DNA from: Candidatus Gastranaerophilales bacterium
GTDB lineage: Bacteria; Cyanobacteriota; Vampirovibrionia; Gastranaerophilales; Gastranaerophilaceae
Length of the DNA stretch: 64,000 bases
Reading direction: 5' to 3'
Assembly (NCBI GenBank): GCA_944322785.1
Contig: CALUPW010000006.1
Coordinates: 1 to 64,000 of the forward strand
In this document: positions 26,071-34,133 of the stretch, piece after piece
Layout of the letters: every line of letters begins with the position of its first letter
Numbering within the stretch: the first letter of the stretch is position 1
Notes under the pieces: model-generated
Databases searched by the model: none
What the model saw: the letters and a program-made list of their open reading frames with translations, nothing else
Told to the model about the DNA's origin: nothing
Program-made: the position numbers and the translations under genes

Positions 26071-26340
26071 ATGTCAATTATTACAGCAGTAAAATTAGCC
26101 ACAGCACAAAGAAAACTCGTAAAAAAAGTAGCAACATATAAAGGAAATGAATTTAAATACAATTCCGAAACATATAGTAGTATGCCTGACGCATTCAAAA
26201 GAACTGCTGATGAAATTGCAAAACTGTCCGGCGAGTATTCTAAAAATCCGATTAAAAATGTACAAAGTTGGATAAAAAGATTTTCTGCCATCAGAAACAG
26301 TGAGAAAGAAGTAAATGCCAGTTTAAAGGACATCAAGTAA
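26071..26340 (+). CDS. small uncharacterised basic protein
   Basis: An 89-residue, lysine-rich, helical protein (VKLATAQRKLVKKVATYKGNEFKYNSETY, then DEIAKLSGEYSKNPIKNVQSWIKRFSAIRNSEKE). No membrane segment and no FxG motif. It sits between the two copies of the duplicated gene and has a good AAAGGAG site. No family recognised. Confidence 0.6.
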   Translation: MSIITAVKLATAQRKLVKKVATYKGNEFKYNSETYSSMPDAFKRTADEIAKLSGEYSKNPIKNVQSWIKRFSAIRNSEKEVNASLKDIK

Positions 26341-26342
26341 TT

Positions 26343-26819
26343 GATTATGTAAAAGAACACATGGTTTGATTTCTTGTTACAGATGGTTTGATTATTTTAG
26401 GCAAATTTTGTAGTAAGTTGGGTTTTCAACCCAACTTACGTTTTATTGTTAAAAAATCGTAACAAAATATGATTTACAGACAAATTATATATTTCACAGT
26501 TTTTAAGATTGACGTAAAATAAAAAGGAAAGGAAGTATCTTATGAGAATTACAAACAACTGCTCATTATCAAATCCGGCAGCTTTTCAAGGGAAAATTAA
26601 TCCGGAGTTAGTAAAAAAATTACAAAATCCTGATAAAGATTTTAATCTCCAGATTTTTAAAGATTCTTTTACAATAAGAAAACCGGAACTATTAAAAGAA
26701 AATAGAGAACTTTTAAAGGAAGACTACATGCAATTCATCATGTCCTATGCAAATCGTCTTGCGGCTAAATATTTGGCTAAAAATAAAAAATAATTATCCT
26801 TTGTTATACACCAAAATAG
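26343..26819 (+). repeat. direct repeat unit, copy 2
   Basis: Second copy of 25410-25910, with the same 12-base hairpin at 26413-26439 and the same ribosome binding site. It is 24 bases shorter through an in-frame deletion in the gene. Confidence 0.92.
26542..26793 (+). CDS. small uncharacterised FxG-motif protein, copy 2
   Basis: An 83-residue paralogue of 25609-25884. The first 30 residues, including AAFQGKI, are identical; the body has scattered changes (DRDF to DKDF, TKRKTE to TIRKPE) and lacks the VTKKDIME segment. The frame is kept, which argues that both copies are used. Ends LAAKYLAKNKK. Confidence 0.68.
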   Translation: MRITNNCSLSNPAAFQGKINPELVKKLQNPDKDFNLQIFKDSFTIRKPELLKENRELLKEDYMQFIMSYANRLAAKYLAKNKK

Positions 26820-27324
26820 TCTGTAGGTTGGGTATACCTGCCCAACAATAATATTTATAGATATAAAGTCTGCAAAAAGTCTGTTTTCGCCCGTTTTCGC
26901 CTTTTTGAATCAAGCGACTTCTTTTGTTACTTTTCTCAAACTTGATGAAAATTTTTCGACCTTAAGAAAAATTTTCCGGCTAAAATTTCAAATGTCCTTG
27001 CCGAAAATAACCAAACCATTCGTACAAATTCAAATACAGCCTAAAGTTCCGCCACACAGGGATTACAGGTAAAAGTCAAAGGGTTAGACTTTAACGGACA
27101 CTAAACGGACTTTTCAAGTAATTTGGTTTGATTATTTTTGGACACTTCCGACTGGTTGAAACCTAAACACAAAGCCACTTTAAGGGGTAAAATCATTTTA
27201 ACCGTACACGATTGAAATGTCTGGTTTAATACAAATAACAAACCGAATATTAAACTACAATAAACATTACATTTATTACGAAACATTAAGACTTTTTCTT
27301 TTATTTGTTAACAATTGTAAACAT
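26820..27324. other. 505-base region without recognised genes
   Basis: Holds an imperfect hairpin (GTTGGGTATACCTGCCCAAC, about 26826-26845), similar in its arms to the hairpins of the duplicated units, and then non-coding sequence with no long frame that looks real. It lies next to tRNA-Arg, a common integration site, but no integrase or direct repeat of the tRNA end was found. It may be the remains of a mobile element, but this cannot be shown. Confidence 0.4.
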
Positions 27325-27356
27325 TAAAAAAGACTCCTTCTTCGGAGTCTTTTTTA
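27325..27356 (-). terminator. terminator following tRNA-Arg
   Basis: AAAAAAGACTCC and GGAGTCTTTTTT pair around TTCTTC; on the minus strand it follows the tRNA by 3 bases. Confidence 0.9.
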
Positions 27357-27359
27357 ATT

Positions 27360-27433
27360 TACGCGTGGAGGGATTCGAACCCCCGACCTTTTGGTTCGTA
27401 GCCAAACACTCTATCCAACTGAGCTACACACGC
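27360..27433 (-). tRNA. tRNA-Arg (anticodon ACG)
   Basis: A 74-base cloverleaf on the minus strand: acceptor GCGTGTG, D-arm AGCTCAGTTGGATAGAGT, anticodon loop CTACGAA between TTTGG and CCAAA (anticodon ACG, reads CGN with A34 modified to inosine), and T-arm GGGGGTTCGAATCCCTC. CCA is not encoded. Confidence 0.95.
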
Positions 27434-27643
27434 ATTTCAACCAAAAAGGTACAGTAAAATATTATCAAATAAATTTTTATTTTCAAGCCCTAATTTACAC
27501 TCAAAAAATTTTTCGTAAATTTATTTTAAAAAAGGATTTATTATTAATAAACTTGCTTTTTTTATTTTCAATTCTGTACCATAATAGAAAATAACAAGTT
27601 GAGCATGCTTAACTTAATTCTATGATTACGAAAGGCACGGTCT

Positions 27644-27865
27644 ATGAACACTAATTTTGAAGCCATCAAAAAATATGAACTTACCGAAAGAGAAGTAATG
27701 ATTTTGGGTTACATGTCCGAAGGTTATGACAACAGGGAAATCGCTCAAAAAATTTATGTAAGCATTCATACTGTTAAAGCCCATGTCAGTGCGATTATAA
27801 AAAAATTACATGCCAAAAACCGCACCCATGCAGCTTGCAAAGCTATCAGAATCGGTATATGTTAA
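27644..27865 (+). CDS. stand-alone LuxR-type helix-turn-helix protein
   Basis: A 73-residue protein that is only the output domain of a NarL/LuxR regulator: LTEREVMILGYMSEGYDNREIAQKIYVSIHTVKAHVSAIIKKLHAKNRTHAACKAIRIGI. There is no receiver or sensor domain, and the start has a clear ribosome binding site (GAAAGGCACGG), so it is not a fragment of a longer frame. It could bind DNA as a dimer without phosphorylation or compete with the full regulator at 21773-22441, whose helix-turn-helix is closely similar. Confidence 0.85.
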   Translation: MNTNFEAIKKYELTEREVMILGYMSEGYDNREIAQKIYVSIHTVKAHVSAIIKKLHAKNRTHAACKAIRIGIC

Positions 27866-27957
27866 CATTTTTATCCGAATTTCACCGTGTAATTTAATGT
27901 AACAATTTTGAATCTTTCATAAATTCTTATTATAATATTTGTGTGAGATATTAGTTT

Positions 27958-29805
27958 ATGAAAATAATTTTCAAAATTTTTATATTATTTTTTCTGTTTA
28001 TTTGTACATTTACTCAAATGGTGTCAGCCGAGGATGTGTACAAAGTAACATCTTTTAATTACGACACATCAAATTCTTTTATACTTTTGACTGTTCCGGA
28101 CACAATTGAGGAACCTGTCTTAAAAAGCATAAAAGTAGTTAAAATGGAAAACCCGACAAGAGCCTATTTTGATATAAATTCGGCTGTTCTGACCACTCCA
28201 AAGCAGGATTGGTCTTTTACTGCAAACGGGCTTAAACAGGTAATTGTGAGCCAGTTTTCGACAAATCCGGATGTGGTTCGGGTCGTTATGTACTTTGATG
28301 ACGACTTTGACTTAAACAACGTTCATTTTTACAGAATTAAAAATAATATAATTATAAAATTTAAAGATATAAATACCTGCCAAAACGATTATTTCCAAAA
28401 TATCTACAGGGATGATCATGCCTCAGCCAGCGACTTTTACGAATACTTGACAATGACAACGCCGGAAACTCCGCATGATGAAGTCGTTAGCCAGATTCAA
28501 GAAGCTTTCAACACCCAGCACACCTCCAAAAAAGATTTAAAACTTAACACAAAATACTATATTGACAGTATTACCCCGAAACAAAATGCGGTCTTGCTAA
28601 ACGGTTTTGGTTCAATAACAATTGAAAAACCGATGATTTTAACAAATCCATTGAGGATTGTTTATGATATTCCGAATACTCTTGTAAAAGGCGATATACG
28701 GAACACTGAATACAAAATCGGTGATTACGATTCTGTAAAAATAGGGCAGTTTTCGGTGAACAAAGCCAGAATTGTCATAACTACAAACGATGTAAATAAA
28801 TATATTCCTGTAATATCAAGCGACAACCAGTCCTTGTTGATTGCCAATTCTGACAAACTCGGAAACTACAATCTTTTTTCAAACATATCAAATATGATAT
28901 CCTATTCAACCGAAAAGATTGACGACCAGACAAGCTCAATGACACTGGCATTTACGGCGCCTGTTGTTCACGGTATTAACAGAACAAACGAAGAACTCAC
29001 AATGTTTCTTTATAATGTGCAAAGCTATAACGAAAATGATTTTCTTGCCGCATTTAAAGACACCGCATTTGCAAACGCACAAATCAGTCTGATACCTAAA
29101 ATCGGACTGAAACTAACTATTCCGCTTGAACAGAACAGTCTTGTAAATACCTTTCTTGGCGCAGACGGGAAAGCTTTAAAGATTATTGTAAAAGCGCCCA
29201 AAAAACAAACTGCCGTAACAGAACCCTCAGTTCCGCCGCCGCCGACTCAGCCCAAACCTCAGGGAAAAGGTATTAGAAAAGTTGTAATCGACGCCGGACA
29301 CGGAGGAAGTGATTACGGGGCAATCAGAAATGATATTAATGAAAAAGATATAACACTTGATGTTGCAAAACAGGTGCGGGATATGCTTGTTAAAAAAGGT
29401 TATATTGTACAGATGACCCGTGACGGAGATGAATATGTATCGCTTCAGGACAGAGTTGCAATAAGCGAAAACTTTGAACCGGATATTTTTGTAAGTATTC
29501 ACGTAAACTCAAGCACAGGAACAGAAGCAAGCGGTGTTGAAACTCACTATTACCATCAGGAGAGCTTAATGCTTGCTCAAACGCTTCATGCATCACTTGC
29601 CAGTGCAATTGACACCAAAAACAGAGGCTTGTTTAAATCCAAATTCTATGTAATAAACCACACAACCGACCCTGCAATATTGATGGAAATCGGATTTATA
29701 TCAAACGACAAAGAAAGAGCGGAACTTAACGGTTCTGCCAGAAAAAAAGCAACGGCAAAAGCTATAGTAGAAGGAGTGGAAAACTATTTTGACCAGATTA
29801 AATAA
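27958..29805 (+). CDS. N-acetylmuramoyl-L-alanine amidase with AMIN domain
   Basis: Cleaves the bond between MurNAc and the peptide stem of peptidoglycan, mainly in daughter-cell separation. The 615 residues hold a signal peptide (about 1-23), one or two AMIN-type beta domains (about 25-150 and 195-400, for example RAYFDINSAVLTTPKQDW and LRIVYDIPNTLV), a proline linker (EPSVPPPPTQPKPQ near 421) and a C-terminal amidase_3 domain (about 440-612). Zinc and catalytic residues are visible in DAGHGG, the E of NEKD, SIHVNS and MEIGF. AMIN-amidase order is as in cyanobacterial and proteobacterial AmiC. The murI gene overlaps its end. Confidence 0.92.
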   Translation: MKIIFKIFILFFLFICTFTQMVSAEDVYKVTSFNYDTSNSFILLTVPDTIEEPVLKSIKVVKMENPTRAYFDINSAVLTTPKQDWSFTANGLKQVIVSQFSTNPDVVRVVMYFDDDFDLNNVHFYRIKNNIIIKFKDINTCQNDYFQNIYRDDHASASDFYEYLTMTTPETPHDEVVSQIQEAFNTQHTSKKDLKLNTKYYIDSITPKQNAVLLNGFGSITIEKPMILTNPLRIVYDIPNTLVKGDIRNTEYKIGDYDSVKIGQFSVNKARIVITTNDVNKYIPVISSDNQSLLIANSDKLGNYNLFSNISNMISYSTEKIDDQTSSMTLAFTAPVVHGINRTNEELTMFLYNVQSYNENDFLAAFKDTAFANAQISLIPKIGLKLTIPLEQNSLVNTFLGADGKALKIIVKAPKKQTAVTEPSVPPPPTQPKPQGKGIRKVVIDAGHGGSDYGAIRNDINEKDITLDVAKQVRDMLVKKGYIVQMTRDGDEYVSLQDRVAISENFEPDIFVSIHVNSSTGTEASGVETHYYHQESLMLAQTLHASLASAIDTKNRGLFKSKFYVINHTTDPAILMEIGFISNDKERAELNGSARKKATAKAIVEGVENYFDQIK

Positions 29806-30586
29806 TTCCCCGATAGGATTTTTCGACTCCGGCGTCGGAGGCGTAACGGTTTTTGAACAGGTAAAAAAGCTGTTACCGGATGAAAATTATATATATTTTG
29901 GCGACACAAAAAACATGCCTTACGGCGAAAAAACTGAAACTCAGCTTCTGGAGTTTGCGGACAGAATTTTTAAATTTTTAGAAAAACAAAACTCTAAAGC
30001 TGTTATAATGGCTTGTAATACAACATCAGCCGTAGTTTATGAAAAATTAAAGAACAATTACGATTTTGAAATTTATCCGATAATTCAATCTGTTGCAAAA
30101 GAGATTGCAAAACTTCCGCTAAAAAAAATCGGAGTTTTCGCAACCCATGCAACCATAAACACTCACTGCTACAAAACAGAAATTCAACGATACAATCCGG
30201 ATATGGAGGTTTTTGAAATAGCATGTCCCGGGTGGGTGAAAATAGTTGAAAACGGTGAGGAGCAAACGAATGATGCAATAAATGCCGTGATGGAAAAAAT
30301 GGATGAAATGAAAAAATACAATCCGGAAAAAATCATTTTAGGCTGCACACATTATCCGTATCTTTTAGATATTCTCACCCAATTTGCAGAAAGAGAGTCA
30401 TTTATAAATCCCTCAATAGAATTTGCAAAAATTATAAAACAGGATTTAAAGACAAAAGGGCTTTTAAACACCACAGGCGGGAATAGTTTCGAAAAATTCT
30501 ATGTAAGCAAATCTCCGGAGAATTTTAAAAAAGCGGCGTCAATGTTTTATCAAATAAATGAGATGCCTGAGCTTGTGGATTTTTAA
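29789..30586 (+). CDS. murI: glutamate racemase
   Basis: Makes D-glutamate for the peptidoglycan peptide. It has 265 residues with FFDSGVGG near the start, GDTKNMPYG near 39, the catalytic cysteine in MACNTTSA near 73, and the second in LGCTHYP near 184, all expected for MurI. The start is TTG at 29789, inside the last 17 bases of the amidase gene and downstream of AAGGAG, so the two wall genes are coupled. Its 3-prime end overlaps the convergent pseudopilin gene by 48 bases. Confidence 0.95.
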   Translation: MTRLNNSPIGFFDSGVGGVTVFEQVKKLLPDENYIYFGDTKNMPYGEKTETQLLEFADRIFKFLEKQNSKAVIMACNTTSAVVYEKLKNNYDFEIYPIIQSVAKEIAKLPLKKIGVFATHATINTHCYKTEIQRYNPDMEVFEIACPGWVKIVENGEEQTNDAINAVMEKMDEMKKYNPEKIILGCTHYPYLLDILTQFAERESFINPSIEFAKIIKQDLKTKGLLNTTGGNSFEKFYVSKSPENFKKAASMFYQINEMPELVDF

Positions 30587-31303
30587 TAACTGATTTTTTT
30601 TAGGATAATCTTTCGGAATAGTCCAGCCGTTGCTTTGGATTAAAGCAGTACAAAAATATGGTGAAGGAGGATCATCAGCATTTCCGCCATTACGTTTACA
30701 ACCTTCATACAGCGATTCTTGTGTCCCGTCCCATTTGTATTTCCATGGTTCAAATCCTCTATTCAAATGATATTTCCAAATTTCTTGATAATCAGCATTG
30801 GCTACAGGAAGAAAATTAAACGGAAACATACAAACTCCATACCCTCTTATATTATAATTATATTTTTCAATACATTTATCAGCTTTTGACGGATAAAAAA
30901 TCCAGTCACGTGTAGTTTTTTGATTTTTCTGCTGCAGAGCGCTGCCATCCACAAAATATACAATTAAACATCCTCTGTTATCAATACTGTAATGAAGGAC
31001 ATTCATATTTGAACCCAAATACATTTTAAACCACTTTTCCGCTTCACTTGAACCTTCAACAGGCTTTCCGTCACTGTCGATTTGAGCACCTTTCAAATCT
31101 TGATACCAGTATTTTTTATCACCGTATTTTGCTTTTGCCAACAGAACAGCCTGATTTATTGAGGTGTAGAATTTTTTTAGACGGGTTTCAGTTATTTTGT
31201 AATTGTATTTTGTCATTAATATAGGAAAAGTCATAGCAGCAACAATTCCGATTATACCCAGCGTAATCAGAACTTCAGCCAATGTAAAAGCCCGTATTTT
31301 CAT
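30539..31303 (-). CDS. prepilin-type N-terminal domain protein (pseudopilin-like)
   Basis: A 254-residue protein beginning MKIRAFTLAEVLITLGIIG, a class III leader with cleavage expected before F6. The periplasmic domain has DGSALQQKN and ends in NGWTIPKDYP, which matches the end of the 51998 paralogue (DGWTIADDYPW). Here about 20 extra residues (KKNQLLKIHKLR...) follow and overlap the end of murI. An 8-A run lies exactly at the junction; one A fewer would give DYPKKISY and a stop. Divergent from an XRE gene at 31404. Confidence 0.83.
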   Translation of the reverse strand: MKIRAFTLAEVLITLGIIGIVAAMTFPILMTKYNYKITETRLKKFYTSINQAVLLAKAKYGDKKYWYQDLKGAQIDSDGKPVEGSSEAEKWFKMYLGSNMNVLHYSIDNRGCLIVYFVDGSALQQKNQKTTRDWIFYPSKADKCIEKYNYNIRGYGVCMFPFNFLPVANADYQEIWKYHLNRGFEPWKYKWDGTQESLYEGCKRNGGNADDPPSPYFCTALIQSNGWTIPKDYPKKNQLLKIHKLRHLIYLIKH

Positions 31304-31403
31304 ATAATTTCTCCATGATTATAGTCTACATTTAACTACTATTGTAGCTATAAAACTACTATAATAAGTGGATACTTATTTGTCAATATAATAAAATATT
31401 TAA
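31304..31403. promoter_or_regulatory. divergent promoter with putative operators for the XRE protein
   Basis: Contains two direct copies of AACTACTAT (31334-31342 and 31354-31362) and an inverted repeat CTAC-TATT-GTAG (31336-31347). These lie between divergent starts of the pseudopilin and XRE genes, where an autoregulatory operator would be expected. The XRE gene has no clear Shine-Dalgarno. Confidence 0.5.
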
Positions 31404-31652
31404 ATGCAAAAAGAAGAATTTCTAAAAGAACTCGGATTTACAATAAAAATTTCTCGAATGAGATTAAAAATTTCACAGGAAAAACTCGCCGAACTTGCCG
31501 ATTGCAGCCCTTCCTATATCGGTTTTATTGAAAGGGGCGAAAAAAGTATTTCTTTGTATAATTTTTTAAAAATTGCCTCAGTATTAAAAATCAATCTAGA
31601 AAACGTTTTTGAGTTATTTAAAAATCAAAACAACTCCAAACAATCATCATAA
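31404..31652 (+). CDS. small XRE-family helix-turn-helix regulator
   Basis: An 82-residue protein that is one Cro/C1-type domain: LGFTIKISRMRLKISQEKLAELADCSPSYIGFIERGEKSISLYNFLKIASVLKINLENVF. No other domain. It is divergent from the pseudopilin at 30539-31303, repeating the arrangement at 10285/11157. Its 3-prime end overlaps the end of the convergent DUF3326 gene by 28 bases. Likely controls the neighbouring pseudopilin promoter. Confidence 0.84.
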   Translation: MQKEEFLKELGFTIKISRMRLKISQEKLAELADCSPSYIGFIERGEKSISLYNFLKIASVLKINLENVFELFKNQNNSKQSS

Positions 31653-32596
31653 GTTGCAACTTCAATAATATTGTCGGACAAAAACAACTTTTTAGCCGTT
31701 ACATCAAGCATTGTTGCATTTTCTTTTATTGCGAAAACTTTTATATCCCGCTTTACAGCCTCAAAGACAGGCGTTGAACCCAGGGCATTGTAAGGCATCA
31801 CAAGATAATCAACATTCTGTATGGAAATACCGCCAGAATTCACAATTTTCGGCGCATTATTGAGTCCAAGAAGAACGCACGGAAGAAAAGTCGGCGTAAT
31901 ATATTCAGATGCCGCTTTCGGATTAACAAGTGCTGTTGATATGGAAAAATCAGCAAATGCAGGAGAATGAGCACATGGGACTTTGAATTTTCGTGAAATA
32001 CAATGTGAAATTATACCTTCAACTCCCCCGACAGGGTCAACCCCGCCGCCGTTCATATAATCTTCGTTATCATCTTCCGGATCTTCAAAAAGGCAAACAA
32101 TTGCAAGAGCTTCGGCGCCTTTTTTCAAAAGTTTTTCCGCTGCTCTGTACAGTGTATTTTCATTTTTTACAGCCCCAGTTGAAATTCCGCTTTCATTTAT
32201 AAAAAACTCTATTCCGACATCTTCATCCGTAATTTCATACCCTGTTACATCAACTCCGTAAACTGTTTTTACAGCACCGATTGTGTTTAAATGAATATTC
32301 AAAACCTCCTGCGGTATTGCACGGTCAAAAATCACGCCGATTCTATTATTCTGTGAAGGCTGCAACTCAAGATTTCCTTTGAAAAATTCATCCAGAATAT
32401 ACCCTTCCACATACAGCATGTTTTCATTAATTCCTGAAAAAACACCTGCATTTACCACATTCGGATTTACTATAAGTTTGGACTTTTCGGAAAATTTTCG
32501 TGCATAACAGCTTGCATCACCGGCAAACCCGCCGATACCGGCTCCGACTCCGGTCGGAACTATAAATACACCTAATTTTTCACCGCTTTTTAACAT
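31625..32596 (-). CDS. DUF3326 family protein
   Basis: A 323-residue protein from ATG 32596 (a TTG six codons upstream is possible). DUF3326 landmarks: FIVPTGVGAGIGGFAGDA near 10-27, NPNVVNAG near 43, LYVEGYILDEF near 59, GVIFDRAIP near 86, GGVDPVGGVEGIISH near 190, PCAHSPAF near 212 and PTFLPCVLLGLNNAP near 240. The family is known mainly from cyanobacteria and plants, with no settled function. Its presence supports a cyanobacterial-lineage host. No Shine-Dalgarno is visible, but TATATTAT lies just before the ATG, so a leaderless message is possible. Confidence 0.85.
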   Translation of the reverse strand: MLKSGEKLGVFIVPTGVGAGIGGFAGDASCYARKFSEKSKLIVNPNVVNAGVFSGINENMLYVEGYILDEFFKGNLELQPSQNNRIGVIFDRAIPQEVLNIHLNTIGAVKTVYGVDVTGYEITDEDVGIEFFINESGISTGAVKNENTLYRAAEKLLKKGAEALAIVCLFEDPEDDNEDYMNGGGVDPVGGVEGIISHCISRKFKVPCAHSPAFADFSISTALVNPKAASEYITPTFLPCVLLGLNNAPKIVNSGGISIQNVDYLVMPYNALGSTPVFEAVKRDIKVFAIKENATMLDVTAKKLFLSDNIIEVATYDDCLELF

Positions 32597-32610
32597 ACGT
32601 GGATAATATA

Positions 32611-32646
32611 ACAAACAAGCGGACTTTAAAAGCCCGCTTGATTTTA
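32611..32646 (-). terminator. terminator after coiled-coil gene 32653-33042
   Basis: On the minus strand CAAGCGGGC and GTCCGCTTG pair, followed by TTTGTT, 7 bases after the stop of the upstream gene. Confidence 0.75.
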
Positions 32647-32652
32647 TAATTT

Positions 32653-33042
32653 CTATTTTGCAGTTCCGCCGTATGTGAAATCGTTTTTGACGTTTGTTTG
32701 CAGAAGTTTCGTCCAGGAACTTTCAAATGTCGTTATCTCATTCAACCGTGTCTCATAATTGTTTTTGTCAAGTTCCAGCTGTTCTTCCCAGTTGTTTAAG
32801 TTTTGAAGCTCATATTCATGTTCTTTTTCAAGAATTTCCATAACCGCTTCATATTCATCCGGCGAATCTTCATAATATTCATAGTAATAATATTGCTGCT
32901 GATCATTGTATTTAGCCTGTAATTCAGCACTCTCTCTTGATGCATTCATCATGTTAAACATTACATTTGACAATTTTTCATTAATCATTGATTTTTGTTT
33001 GGTATACATCAACAATGTTTCTTGAATATTTGATATTGCCAT
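32653..33042 (-). CDS. uncharacterised coiled-coil protein
   Basis: A 129-residue protein, mostly helical. Residues about 5-45 (QETLLMYTKQKSMINEKLSNVMFN) and 65-118 (long heptad-like ELQNLNNWEEQLELDKNNYETRL) look like two coiled-coil arms separated by a tyrosine-rich acidic turn (QQQYYYYEYYEDSPDEYE). No signal or membrane segment. A similar but longer protein is at 35168-35707, and both resemble secretion-apparatus-type helical hairpins only in general form. Function unknown. Confidence 0.65.
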   Translation of the reverse strand: MAISNIQETLLMYTKQKSMINEKLSNVMFNMMNASRESAELQAKYNDQQQYYYYEYYEDSPDEYEAVMEILEKEHEYELQNLNNWEEQLELDKNNYETRLNEITTFESSWTKLLQTNVKNDFTYGGTAK

Positions 33043-33146
33043 CGCTCTCGTCCTCTTATTTTACTTCTCTTAATTATATAAAAACATTTTTAGTATGCTG
33101 TTTTCAGGCTTTGGGTATTTCGTTACATTTTTTAATAATTTGGATG

Positions 33147-33179
33147 ACAAGAGGCGCCGCCGCAGGCGGCACCTCTTGT
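33147..33179. repeat. GC-rich palindrome downstream of pseudopilin gene
   Basis: CAAGAGG-C-GCCGCC (33148-33161) pairs with GGCGGC-A-CCTCTTG (33165-33178) around GCA: 13 pairs with one mismatch, far more GC-rich than its surroundings and with no T run. It may be an inserted palindromic element that also protects the 3-prime end of the message. Confidence 0.7.
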
Positions 33180-33215
33180 GTAACCCCATACAAAGAACAC
33201 CCAGTCTATCCGATC

Positions 33216-34103
33216 TTATTTTTTATCATCGTACAAACTTTTTATCATTTCTTTTGTTGTCAGACCGCCTTTTTCCACTGAATATGGTGATCCAATAAGT
33301 ATTATATTGGACTTACCTGTACCACCCGAAAAGAAACTAAATAAATCATATCCCCATTTATTTGGACCCTTGTTCCCGTTTACATCAACGGCAAAAATCA
33401 TTGGAAACGAATATGCTATGATTATAACGCCATCCGATAAAACATAAGCAGTACCCTCATACAACATTGTCTGCTGCTGAAACCCCGGCTGACTATGAAC
33501 TTGTTCCAGAGCCTCTTCTTTACTTAAATCCGGATTCTTTTCCATTGCAATATCTTCAAAACCCTTATACTTTGGAATACAACCTTTAGGATATGCATTG
33601 CCCTTACAAGTTTGGCTTACATTTAAATTTTTAAGCAAAATTTCTCTGAATACAGCGCAATCCTGATTGCTATACCCCTTACCGGTAAGACCGGAAGCCG
33701 AAGATGCATCATTAATAGGATAATAACATTGCGGAGTGAAACCAATATCTACTTCGGATTTTAACAGTGCCTGCGTCAGTGTTGAATACGTCTTTTTAAA
33801 CTGATTTTTTAATATCATTTTTTCAGCTTTGTTTATCAGTGACGGCAGTGTCATGGCGGCTATTATTCCGATTATGCCGAGTGTTATCAAAACTTCTGCC
33901 AATGTAAATGCGGCCTTGCATCGCTTTTGCCGCCAAAAGTGCGAGATTGAATTAATTGGCATTGACAGACTCTGACTTCCGTCAGAGTGACGGAATGGGG
34001 TGCGTGGCATCCGGCGGTCTTCGGCTCTCCGGACTTTGCGGTGAAGGATGTTAGACTCTATACCCGTGATTCCGGCCTCCGAGCCAGAATCTTTTCCTAT
34101 CAT
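33216..34103 (-). CDS. prepilin-like protein behind a repeat-filled, possibly phase-variable 5-prime region
   Basis: The prepilin body starts near 33911 with KAAFTLAEVLITLGIIGIIAAMT, followed by a 220-residue periplasmic domain (QCYYPINDASS, DVNGNKGPNKWGYDLF). No ATG sits directly before the prepilin site. The in-frame ATGs at 34103, 34010 and 33962 have no Shine-Dalgarno, and the sequence between is made of palindromic repeats. The same frame stays open upstream to the 12-G run at 34253-34264, behind which a well-placed start lies (34293) in another frame. The true start is therefore uncertain; this entry uses the first in-frame ATG downstream of the G run. Confidence 0.7.
   Translation of the reverse strand: MIGKDSGSEAGITGIESNILHRKVRRAEDRRMPRTPFRHSDGSQSLSMPINSISHFWRQKRCKAAFTLAEVLITLGIIGIIAAMTLPSLINKAEKMILKNQFKKTYSTLTQALLKSEVDIGFTPQCYYPINDASSASGLTGKGYSNQDCAVFREILLKNLNVSQTCKGNAYPKGCIPKYKGFEDIAMEKNPDLSKEEALEQVHSQPGFQQQTMLYEGTAYVLSDGVIIIAYSFPMIFAVDVNGNKGPNKWGYDLFSFFSGGTGKSNIILIGSPYSVEKGGLTTKEMIKSLYDDKK
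33969..33988. repeat. palindromic repeat in pseudopilin leader
   Basis: ACTCTGAC-TTCC-GTCAGAGT perfect inverted repeat, followed by GACGGAATGG, in the region between the G run and the prepilin body. Confidence 0.75.
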
Positions 34104-34109
34104 AATAGA

Positions 34110-34133
34110 CCCTGAATCAAGTTCAGGGTGACA
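34110..34133. repeat. palindromic interspersed repeat (GAATCAAGTTC type)
   Basis: CCCTGAA-TCAAG-TTCAGGG followed by TGACA. The same design (7-8 base arms, TCAAG spacer, then TGAC) recurs at 52837-52860 and 52951-52974. On the coding strand it reads HPELDSGSI. Confidence 0.8.

Noticed and set aside
25410-26819. CRISPR-like repeat array
   Set aside because: There are only two long copies with a gene between them, not short repeats with regular spacers.
26880-27300. Possible remains of an integrase next to tRNA-Arg
   Set aside because: No recombinase motif and no repeat of the tRNA 3-prime end was found; the idea rests only on position.
28421-28500. Insertion sequence or phage genes in the window
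   Set aside because: No transposase, integrase, portal, capsid or terminase motif was seen anywhere on either strand.
29227-29608. Frames on the minus strand inside the amidase gene
   Set aside because: They lie wholly within a well-supported gene with all its motifs and have no start signals.
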